Origin: Bacillota bacterium
GTDB taxonomy: Bacteria > Bacillota > Clostridia > Peptostreptococcales > Anaerovoracaceae
DNA length: 6,766 nucleotides
Direction: 5' to 3'
Assembly: GCA_017537495.1 (NCBI GenBank)
Contig: JAFYKS010000415.1
Span: 1-6,766 of the forward strand
In this document: piece by piece, positions 1 through 6,217 of the stretch
Layout: every line of letters starts with the position of its first letter
How positions within the stretch are numbered: the stretch's first letter is position 1
Notes under the pieces: generated by a model
Told to the model about the DNA's origin: nothing
Databases searched by the model: none
What the model saw: the letters and a program-made list of their open reading frames with translations, nothing else
Position numbers and translations under genes: made by a program

Positions 1-1257
1 ATTATCGCAGCAAACTATCTGGCAAAGATGATGGGTGAAAAGAACCTGATTACATTCGACATCGGCGGTACATCCACTGACGTAGCTCTGATTCAGGACA
101 ATGTTATCAAGTTCACTACAGAAAGCCATATTGAAGGATATCCAATTTCCGTTCCTTCTGTAGACCTGTCCTTCATCGGTGCAGGCGGCGGCTCCATCGC
201 TTACGTAGACCGCGGTGGCGCACTGAAAGTTGGTCCGGTATCTGCCGGTGCTGACCCTGGTCCTGTATGTTATGGCCGTGGCGGCGACAGACCTACTGTA
301 ACCGACGCAAATCTGGTTACCGGTCACATCAGACCTGAAATCTTTGAAGAAAATCTGGACAATGCCCTGGAAAAGACCATGGCAGTTATTGATGAACATA
401 TCGCTAAGCCTATGGGAATTACCGTTATGCAGGCTGCTGAAGGTATTCTGGATGTTGTTAACTCCAATATGCTCCGTGCAATCAAGCTGATTTCCGTTCA
501 GAAGGGTTATGACCCACGTGAATTCGCTCTGGTTTGCTACGGCGGCGGCGGTGGTATGCATGCAGGTGCAATCGCTGAAGAACTGGAAATGGAAAAGGTA
601 ATCGTTCCTTATTCCCCAGGTACATTCAGTGCGATGGGGCTGGTTCTGTCTGACATCAAGGCTGACTGCGTACATACCAAGCTTCTGACAAGAGAACAGG
701 TAAATGCACAGCTGCTGGATAAAATTTATAAGAAGCTGGATGAACAGGGTATTGCAAGTCTGGAAGAACAGGAAGTTGCTGAAGAAGACCGTATGCTGAT
801 TCGTACCTGTGATATGCGTTACTTCGGTCAGGCATTTGAAATCAGTGTTCCAATGCCTGCTGGTGAAGTTACTGAACAGGTTATTGAAGATCTGGTTGAT
901 GGCTTCCATGAACTGCACAAACAGGCTTATGGCCACTGCATGAAGGAAGACCCTATTGAGTTCGTAAACTACCGTGTAAGTGCAATCGGTTCCTTCGTAA
1001 AGCCGGACGTAGTATCCAGTGCTTCTGCGGCAAAACGGGAAAAGAAGGAAACTCAGATGATGGGTACTGCTGTATTCAAGGGTGTTGAACATACTGTTCC
1101 TATTTATGAACGTGACACTCTGGAAGTTGGCGAAGTAATCCAGGGTCCTGCAGTTATCGGTGAAATGGGCGCTACTGTAGTTGTATATCCTGGCCACCAT
1201 GCTGAAGTGGATGCAATGCAGAACATTATCATGTATACAAATGTAAATAAAAAGTAA
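1..1257 (+). CDS. hyuA: Hydantoinase/oxoprolinase family protein, A subunit (5' end outside window)
   Basis: The frame is open from base 1, so this is the C-terminal 418 residues of a protein that is usually about 680-720 residues. The missing part should hold the N-terminal Hydant_A_N domain. The ATG at 28 is internal, because the conserved core begins right after it. Visible in order (fragment numbering): the ASKHA-type phosphate-binding motif FDIGGTSTDV at 19-28, GAGGGS at 60-65, SAGADPGPVCYGRGG at 81-95, PTVTDAN at 98-104, the second nucleotide-binding motif YGGGGGMHA at 180-188, VPYSPGTFSAMG at 202-213, and a C-terminal domain with DMRYFGQAFEISVP (271-284), a YGH motif near 310 and GPAVIGE near 382. 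In this family the A subunit binds and uses ATP to activate a cyclic amide or ketone substrate for the B subunit in the cytoplasm. The hyuB start follows 12 bases after the stop, so the two genes are surely co-transcribed. The family call is firm; the substrate is unknown (hydantoin, N-methylhydantoin, 5-oxoproline and others are possible). Confidence 0.95.
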   Translation: MIAANYLAKMMGEKNLITFDIGGTSTDVALIQDNVIKFTTESHIEGYPISVPSVDLSFIGAGGGSIAYVDRGGALKVGPVSAGADPGPVCYGRGGDRPTVTDANLVTGHIRPEIFEENLDNALEKTMAVIDEHIAKPMGITVMQAAEGILDVVNSNMLRAIKLISVQKGYDPREFALVCYGGGGGMHAGAIAEELEMEKVIVPYSPGTFSAMGLVLSDIKADCVHTKLLTREQVNAQLLDKIYKKLDEQGIASLEEQEVAEEDRMLIRTCDMRYFGQAFEISVPMPAGEVTEQVIEDLVDGFHELHKQAYGHCMKEDPIEFVNYRVSAIGSFVKPDVVSSASAAKREKKETQMMGTAVFKGVEHTVPIYERDTLEVGEVIQGPAVIGEMGATVVVYPGHHAEVDAMQNIIMYTNVNKK

Positions 1258-1264
1258 GGAGGAG
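1256..1264 (+). promoter_or_regulatory. Ribosome binding site of hyuB
   Basis: AAGGAGGAG overlaps the last two bases of the hyuA stop codon and sits 5 bases before the ATG at 1270. It fixes the hyuB start and implies that ribosomes finishing hyuA can restart on hyuB, giving balanced subunit production. Confidence 0.85.
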
Positions 1265-1269
1265 AAAAA

Positions 1270-3033
1270 ATGGCTACTAATTCAATTTTATTGGAAGTCG
1301 TTAATAATGCGCTTCGAAGCGTTGCTGAGCAGATGACTGTTACAATGGTGCGCAGCTCCTACTCCACCATCGTTAAAGAAATGATGGACTGCTCTTCCGC
1401 AATCTTTGATGATAAAGGTCAGATGCTGTCTGAAGGTGCAAACGTACCTATCCATCTGAACTGTCTGGGCCCTTGCCTGAACACAGTTCTGACAAAGTTC
1501 TTCTCCAGAGAAGAACTGAATCCTGGAGATATTATTCTTACAAACCACCCTTATGCAGGCGGTGAATCTCTGGGCTCTCACCATACAAAAGACCTGATTA
1601 TGATCGCGCCGATTTTCTATCAGGATAAGGAACTGGTTGGTTTCTCTGTAACTATGCTACATCATAAAGACGTAGGCGGTATCTGGACCGGTGACTCCTG
1701 GACCGTAGAAATCTGGCAGGAAGGTTTCCTGATGGAACCTGTTAAGCTCTATGACAAGGGTGTCCGTAACGAAGCTCTGTGGAGAGTTATCCTGAATAAT
1801 ACACGTACACCTCGTGATATGAAGGGTGACCTGATGGCACAGATTTCCGCTTGTAACATCGGTGTAAAGAACTTCTGCCAGATTGTGGACAAGTATGGTA
1901 TTGAAACTGTACGTGAAGTTACAGATGCTCTGATGGATTATTCCGAAAGACTGACAAGAGCTGAAATTGCAGCAATCGCTGATGGTGAATATGTTCATGA
2001 AGAAAAGCTTCTGGATGATGGATTCGCTGGCGGTCCTTATACCATTAAACTGACAGTTCGTGTAAAAGGCGATAACATTGAATTCGACTATACCGGTACT
2101 GATCCTCAGATTAAGGGACCTATCAACTCCCCATTATCTGCTACCACTTCTGCTACATACTACGCAATGCGTTGTGTAACTGACCATAATATTCCATCCA
2201 ATGGCGGATGTCAGCGTCCTATCAAGGTAATCGCACCGGAAGGTACACTGGTTAACTGCCAGGCTCCAAATGGTTGCTTCCAGAGAATGGTTACCGACCA
2301 TATTCTGGTTGACCTGATTATGGGTGCCATGTCTCAGGCAGTTCCAACTAAGGTTATGGGTGACTCCTGTGGTAATAACTATGACTTCTGTAACGGTACA
2401 AACCTGGAAACTCATCCGCGTGGTGGTGAAGCAACTCACCGTCAGTACTGGGGTGAAATCGTTCCTGGCGGCCTGGGTGCACGTGCAACCAAGGACGGAC
2501 TGTCTGCAATGGCATGTCATGTAACCAACTGTCCAATTCCACCACTGGAAGCGCAGGAAATCGAAGCCCCAATGATGTTTATTGAACGTTCTCTGCTGCC
2601 TGATTCCGAAGGTGCAGGTAAATTTAGAAGTGGATTTGCACAGCGCAGAAAATGGCAGTTGCTGGGGTATGACGGACTTTTCTCACACGTTTCCCAGAAA
2701 GGTTTTATTCCTCCGCAGGGTCTGTTTGGCGGTGAACCAGGCAGATGCAGTCAGTGGATTATTAATGAAGGCCTGCCAACAGAACGTGTGCTGGAATATA
2801 CCATGGGTGAAGTGATTCCTTTGGAATATGGCGATACGATTACATGTTTGACTGCCAGCGGCGGCGGCTATGGCGATCCATTCGAACGTGATGTTGAAAT
2901 GGTTCTGGAAGACGTAACTCTGGGTCTTGTTTCCGTAGAACGTGCAAAGAATGTTTACGGCGTAGTTATTGATGCTGAAACATTGACTGTGGATGCTGAA
3001 GCTACCGAAGCTCTGAGAGCAGCACATAAATAA
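1270..3033 (+). CDS. hyuB: Hydantoinase/oxoprolinase family protein, B subunit
   Basis: This is a complete 587-residue Hydantoinase_B family protein of normal length (the family is about 520-600). It is the predicted catalytic, metal-binding partner of HyuA in the cytoplasm. Family landmarks in order: an N-terminal helix with MVRSSYSTIVKE (26-37) and the SSAIFDDKGQML stretch (42-53); GDIILTNHPYAGG (86-98); HHKDVGG (131-137), whose His-x-x-Asp pattern fits the metal site known in acetone carboxylase relatives (recalled, not aligned); EIWQEGF (147-153); NTRTPRDMKGDLMAQ (177-191); FDYTGTDPQIKGPIN (272-286); GGCQRPIKVIAPEGTLVNC (312-330); GGLGARATKDG (400-410); GAGKFRSG (448-455); and TASGGGYGDPFERD (528-541) near the end. 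Two oddities are seen. The segment at 92-108 departs from the usual NDPYxGGTHLPD pattern, and there are 15 cysteines, eight of them between 302 and 421. The family assignment is very secure; the reaction (hydantoin or lactam hydrolysis, or carboxylation) is not determined. No acetone carboxylase gamma subunit lies downstream, which argues weakly against acetone carboxylation. Confidence 0.95.
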   Translation: MATNSILLEVVNNALRSVAEQMTVTMVRSSYSTIVKEMMDCSSAIFDDKGQMLSEGANVPIHLNCLGPCLNTVLTKFFSREELNPGDIILTNHPYAGGESLGSHHTKDLIMIAPIFYQDKELVGFSVTMLHHKDVGGIWTGDSWTVEIWQEGFLMEPVKLYDKGVRNEALWRVILNNTRTPRDMKGDLMAQISACNIGVKNFCQIVDKYGIETVREVTDALMDYSERLTRAEIAAIADGEYVHEEKLLDDGFAGGPYTIKLTVRVKGDNIEFDYTGTDPQIKGPINSPLSATTSATYYAMRCVTDHNIPSNGGCQRPIKVIAPEGTLVNCQAPNGCFQRMVTDHILVDLIMGAMSQAVPTKVMGDSCGNNYDFCNGTNLETHPRGGEATHRQYWGEIVPGGLGARATKDGLSAMACHVTNCPIPPLEAQEIEAPMMFIERSLLPDSEGAGKFRSGFAQRRKWQLLGYDGLFSHVSQKGFIPPQGLFGGEPGRCSQWIINEGLPTERVLEYTMGEVIPLEYGDTITCLTASGGGYGDPFERDVEMVLEDVTLGLVSVERAKNVYGVVIDAETLTVDAEATEALRAAHK

Positions 3034-3043
3034 AAGCCATAAC

Positions 3044-3062
3044 CAGACATTAATCATGTCTG
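3044..3062 (+). other. Small inverted repeat just after hyuB
   Basis: CAGACAT-TAATC-ATGTCTG forms a 7-bp stem with a 5-base loop, starting 10 bases after the hyuB stop. It is short and has no T-run after it, so it is unlikely to terminate alone. It may protect the hyuAB mRNA 3' end or form part of a structured region with the larger hairpin that follows. Confidence 0.35.
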
Positions 3063-3074
3063 CCTAAAACAATA

Positions 3075-3139
3075 TCTCTTCCGCTGCAGCACTCTGACAG
3101 GGTGCTGCGGTCGGCAGAGAAAATTTGCTTATTTGCATT
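3075..3139 (+). terminator. Large interrupted hairpin between hyuB and nhaC, terminator or attenuator candidate
   Basis: The inner stem GCAGCACTC (3086-3094) pairs with GGGTGCTGC (3100-3108), with one G-U pair, around the loop TGACA. After a small internal loop the outer arms TCTCT-t-CCG (3075-3083) and CGG-c-AGAGA (3112-3120) also pair, so the element spans 46 bases. The tract after it is AT-rich with short T-runs (3121-3139) but lacks a clean run of T. It could be a leaky terminator separating hyuAB from nhaC, an mRNA-stabilising structure, or the first domain of a leader RNA controlling nhaC. The pairing is seen in the sequence; the role is inferred. Confidence 0.5.
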
Positions 3140-3185
3140 TCAGGGGTGTTTTCATGGGGACTGTAAGTTATTGCTCTTAGAAATA

Positions 3186-3227
3186 CCGTTTCGTTCAAAT
3201 GTTATACGAGAAAAGCAACGAAAAAGG
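3186..3227 (+). promoter_or_regulatory. Possible Shine-Dalgarno-masking stem in the nhaC leader
   Basis: TTTCGTT (3189-3195) is complementary to AACGAAA (3217-3223), and CC (3186-3187) can pair with the first GG of the nhaC Shine-Dalgarno (3226-3227) across a small internal loop. TCGT (3191-3194) can alternatively pair with ACGA at 3206-3209, which would leave the ribosome site free. Such exclusive pairings are typical of translational switches, but the stems are AT-rich and weak and could be chance. A TG-T-TATACG sequence (3200-3208) resembles an extended -10 element without a matching -35. If it is the real promoter, the masking stem would not be transcribed in full. Confidence 0.25.
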
Positions 3228-3230
3228 AGG
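3223..3230 (+). promoter_or_regulatory. Ribosome binding site of nhaC
   Basis: AAAGGAGG, a near-perfect anti-16S match, lies 8 bases before the ATG at 3239. It supports that start over the out-of-frame ATG at 3199, which has no such site. Confidence 0.85.
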
Positions 3231-3238
3231 TTATTCTT

Positions 3239-4636
3239 ATGTCAGAAAAAACTACAAAGACACCGAAACAAGTAGGTCTGCTGGCAGCGATTGTCAGCCT
3301 GACTGCACTGTGTATGATCTTCTGCGGCGGCTTCACATTCCTGAAGTTCAACACACAGGCTATCTTCCTGGTTGGTGCCATTGCAATGGGTATTGTTGCT
3401 CTGCTGCATGGCCACTCCCTGAAAGATGTTGAAGACTACTTCCTGGAAGGATGCCGCGGTGCAGTAATGCCTGCGATGATCCTGATGGTAGTTGGTGCGG
3501 TTATTGGTTCCTGGATTGTATCCGGTATCGTTCCTACAATCATTTATTATGGTCTGGGTATCCTGACACCTTCTACTTTCCTGGTAGCCGGCTTCCTGAT
3601 GTGCTGTCTGATTTCATTCTTCACAGGCAGCTCTTACACATCAATTTCCACAATCGGTATCGCATTACTGGGTATCGGCATGGGTCTTGATATCAATCCT
3701 GCACTGACAGCAGGTATGATCGTATCCGGATCTCTGTTCGGTGATAAGTTATCTCCATTCTCTGATTCAACTAATATGGCAGCAGCAGCTGCAGGTACTG
3801 ATGTATTTGACCATGTATATTCCATGCTGTACACCACAATTCCTGCAATGGTAATTTCCGCAATCCTGTACTTCGTACTGGGACTGCGTCACTCCGGCAA
3901 TGCACTGGATACATCTGTAATCGATGGAATCCGTACTGCAATGACTGACAATTTCACAATTACACCAATTCTGCTGCTGATTCCACTGTTCACAATCTTC
4001 ATGACTATCAAGAAGGTACCACCAATCATGGCACTGGTAATCTCTGCTATGTTAGGTATTGCGGCTGCATTTATCTTCCAGCCACACTTCGGATTCAAGG
4101 TAATCATGGACTCCCTGGGCAGCGGATTCTCCATCAACACTGAACTGGCAGATGTAAACAAGCTGCTGACACGTGGTGGTATGATGAACATGATGGGTGC
4201 AGTATGTCTGACCTTCCTGGTACTGGGTATGGGCCAGATTCTGCAGAAAATCGGCGTTATGGAAGCTGTACTGGGCAAGCTGGCCAATGCAGTTAACACA
4301 AGCCGTTCCCTGGTTATCACAACTCTGGGTGCATGCTTAATTACTACAATGGTATGTGCATCCCAGTATGTAGCAATCGTACTGCCAGGCCAGTTCATGC
4401 AGCCTGCGTACACAAGACTGAAGATCAAGAAGCGCGTACTGTCCAGAACACTGGAAGACGGCGGTACCATCTTCTGCTTCCTGCTCCCATGGACAACATC
4501 TGGTGTATATGTACCAAGTGTACTGGGAGTAGATGTACTTGATTATGCTCCATTTGCATTCTTCTGTCTGTTATGTCCAATCCTCTGCATCATTTACGCA
4601 TGCATTAACTTCGCAATCTTCAGAGAAGAAGCTTAG
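3239..4636 (+). CDS. nhaC: NhaC-family Na+/H+ antiporter
   Basis: This is a complete 465-residue polytopic inner-membrane carrier, of normal length for NhaC/MleN proteins (about 450-480). By eye there are about 11-12 hydrophobic segments, for example at 12-31, 39-57, 76-105, 112-130, 133-163, 196-215, 240-256, 262-281, 314-334, 355-383 and 433-462. The family signature SGSLFGDKLSPFSDSTNMA is at 163-181. Other family stretches are TGSSYTSISTIGIALLGIG (129-147), VLPGQ (381-385), LSRTLEDGGT (401-410) and LLPWTTSGVY (415-424). Characterised relatives exchange Na+ for H+ (NhaC) or couple Na+/H+ to malate-lactate exchange (MleN), so a substrate-linked role next to hyuAB is possible but unproven. 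It follows hyuB by 205 bases on the same strand, with its own strong ribosome site and a terminator after it. The residue before QY in MVCASQY (371-377) is Ser, where I recall an acidic residue in some relatives. The family call is firm; the transported ions or solutes are not established. Confidence 0.93.
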   Translation: MSEKTTKTPKQVGLLAAIVSLTALCMIFCGGFTFLKFNTQAIFLVGAIAMGIVALLHGHSLKDVEDYFLEGCRGAVMPAMILMVVGAVIGSWIVSGIVPTIIYYGLGILTPSTFLVAGFLMCCLISFFTGSSYTSISTIGIALLGIGMGLDINPALTAGMIVSGSLFGDKLSPFSDSTNMAAAAAGTDVFDHVYSMLYTTIPAMVISAILYFVLGLRHSGNALDTSVIDGIRTAMTDNFTITPILLLIPLFTIFMTIKKVPPIMALVISAMLGIAAAFIFQPHFGFKVIMDSLGSGFSINTELADVNKLLTRGGMMNMMGAVCLTFLVLGMGQILQKIGVMEAVLGKLANAVNTSRSLVITTLGACLITTMVCASQYVAIVLPGQFMQPAYTRLKIKKRVLSRTLEDGGTIFCFLLPWTTSGVYVPSVLGVDVLDYAPFAFFCLLCPILCIIYACINFAIFREEA

Positions 4637-4712
4637 ACTTCTGCATCGTAAAACAAACTGTTGTATAAATAATGAAACGGGAAACAAGAAATTCTTCTTA
4701 CTGTTAAAGAGG

Positions 4713-4747
4713 AGGCCGGTAGATTCAAATCTACCGGCCTTTTCTCT
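4713..4747 (+). terminator. Strong intrinsic terminator after nhaC, probably bidirectional
   Basis: AGGCCGGTAGAT (4713-4724) and ATCTACCGGCCT (4729-4740) form a perfect 12-bp stem with the loop TCAA, followed by TTTCTCT. On the opposite strand the stem is followed by CCTCTTTAA, so it may also stop transcripts from the - strand block, whose stop codon is at 4760-4762, about 20 bases before the stem. The 123-base gap between the two stop codons holds nothing else recognisable. Confidence 0.9.
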
Positions 4748-4759
4748 GACACAATATTT

Positions 4760-6217
4760 TCAATTGGCGTTCCAACTGATACTCAGGGGGGCTTCATAGA
4801 GAAGATTGCAGTACCATTGATAGCTGTCAACGGATACCGGATTGAAGCTGGTTTTATATGTTCCATGGTAGGCAAGACCCTGGCTGGTATAGACCGTAAT
4901 ACAGAAGGTATCATCTAAATTATTATAACCCTTCAGAGGACCGGCTGCAGCCAGCCGCCTGCCGTCATAAATCATCAGATCCTCAGTTTCCGGCCACCGC
5001 CATCCATCAGATGGTTCAGGAAGCTGTACAGTGAAGTCCAGGCTGTAAATACCATCGCCGTTTACTGAGAATACCATTAAATTCTCCCCATACTGCGCTG
5101 CCAGGAAGTTGTCGCCTCTCCAGGAATCCCATGAGGAAGATGATTTCAGCCCATCCATTGCCTCTATCCGCTGTTTTGCTGTCATGGTGTCCGTTTCGAT
5201 TACTGTGATGATGTAAGAACTGTTTTCCAGGGTGTGAAGCAGAATGGTATTCTGATTCGGACTCAGCTCCATGGCCAGGATTTCACTTTCAGGATTCAGC
5301 GGATATACCATGGAAAGCTGGTCTGCTTTTACACCGTCAGCCTTATTGTACGGCAGCATGTAAATCCCGTAACCACCCGGAACCTGGCTGAAGTCGAAAA
5401 GGGTGCCCTCTGATCCATGTCCCGGTAAGGTGAAATAGATGGCATCCTCTGTGACCACATTACATCTGCTCCAGATGTTTGCGATTTCAGATTGGGCACT
5501 TCCGTAGCTTACTCCTGTGATTTCATCGGAAGGGTTCTTATCCAGTCCGATTTTTATTTTTTCTGTGGCCAGCACCGGAATCCGAAAGTACTCCTGGAAC
5601 TGCTGAGCGATATACTGGTCACTGTCCGTTGTCAGTTCTGACAGCCAGTCCGCAGCAGCATCTTCATCCTCAATAACACGGCTTGTAGCCGAAATTTCTT
5701 CATATCCCATATGATTATCACTTGGGACAGTAATGAGCAGCTGCAGAGCATAACAGTCCATGTAATCAGCCAGGCTGATTTTCTTTTCTTTGTTTTCACC
5801 CGGCAAAATCTCTTCTGCCAGCTCATCGAAGGCATCATTGACACCGTTCTGAGTTCCAGGCAGTACCTCGTCGCCGTAAACATAGCCGATGGAATCACGG
5901 ATGGTAATTCCAAATTCAGGCATTTTCTTATAATAGTATTCCGGGTCCTCTTCAAAAGGACTGGAAGGGTAGAAGGCGGTCTCAGTTTTCAGTGTATCAC
6001 CGGTGGTAACTCTGGTATTCCAGTAAAAATCTTCCCAGAATGTACTCCACAGATTCACGGTGATGCCATCAGCGGCAGCCGGGTCACCGAAGATGGTTGT
6101 TTCTGTAATGGTTACATCATCACTGTACTGACTGATGCCGGAAGACAGGAAAAATATACTTCCTGCTGGGACTGCCAGCAGAAGGAAGATGCATACGAAA
6201 GTCAGGATTCTACGCAT
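4760..6217 (-). CDS. Uncharacterised membrane-anchored extracytoplasmic protein, possible beta-propeller
   Basis: I do not recognise a named family for this 485-residue protein. Residues 4-24 form a hydrophobic segment after MRR, a signal peptide or single N-terminal anchor. There is no lipobox cysteine, so it is not an obvious lipoprotein. The remainder is soluble, acidic and rich in Tyr, Trp, Asp and Glu, as is common for surface proteins. The C-terminal half has repeated strand-rich stretches, for example SEILAMELSPNQNTILLHTL (311-330) with the following IITVIETDTMTAKQRIEAM, then NLMVFSVNGDGIYSLDF (379-395), and MIYDGRRLAAAG (415-426) with ITVYTSQG (440-447). Their pattern of a value, Ser-Pro-Asn-turn and label resembles WD40/YVTN-type blades, but no clear repeat register was established. 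The start is fixed by AAAGGAGG 7 bases upstream. The gene overlaps the preceding membrane-protein gene by 16 bases, so the two are probably co-translated and work together at the membrane. A sensor or accessory subunit for a transporter is one guess. Confidence 0.85.
   Translation of the reverse strand: MRRILTFVCIFLLLAVPAGSIFFLSSGISQYSDDVTITETTIFGDPAAADGITVNLWSTFWEDFYWNTRVTTGDTLKTETAFYPSSPFEEDPEYYYKKMPEFGITIRDSIGYVYGDEVLPGTQNGVNDAFDELAEEILPGENKEKKISLADYMDCYALQLLITVPSDNHMGYEEISATSRVIEDEDAAADWLSELTTDSDQYIAQQFQEYFRIPVLATEKIKIGLDKNPSDEITGVSYGSAQSEIANIWSRCNVVTEDAIYFTLPGHGSEGTLFDFSQVPGGYGIYMLPYNKADGVKADQLSMVYPLNPESEILAMELSPNQNTILLHTLENSSYIITVIETDTMTAKQRIEAMDGLKSSSSWDSWRGDNFLAAQYGENLMVFSVNGDGIYSLDFTVQLPEPSDGWRWPETEDLMIYDGRRLAAAGPLKGYNNLDDTFCITVYTSQGLAYHGTYKTSFNPVSVDSYQWYCNLLYEAPLSISWNAN

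Noticed and set aside
2134..2520. Open - strand frame of 128 codons inside hyuB
   Set aside because: It is opposite to well-conserved HyuB motifs and its Cys/Thr-rich product looks like an antisense artefact.
3125..3208. sigma-A type promoter for nhaC
   Set aside because: TTGCTT (3125), TTGCAT (3133) and TTGCTC (3171) have no -10 match at a spacing of 16-18, and the TATACG at 3203 lacks a -35. A promoter may exist but cannot be called.
3199..3432. Open + strand frame of 77 codons starting ahead of nhaC
   Set aside because: It overlaps the nhaC start in another frame, has no ribosome site before its ATG, and its product lacks any membrane or domain pattern. NhaC is clearly the coding frame.
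3889..4470. Open - strand frame of 193 codons inside nhaC
   Set aside because: It is antisense to conserved NhaC motifs. Its hydrophobic look is expected from the complement of a membrane-protein gene, and it has no convincing ribosome site.
4681..4700. AAGAA-AT-TTCTT-like palindrome after nhaC
   Set aside because: It is a short, AT-only repeat with no room for a useful loop. It is likely chance.
4533..4799. Open + strand frame from the nhaC end across the terminator
   Set aside because: It passes through the terminator stem and into the opposing gene, and has no ribosome site.
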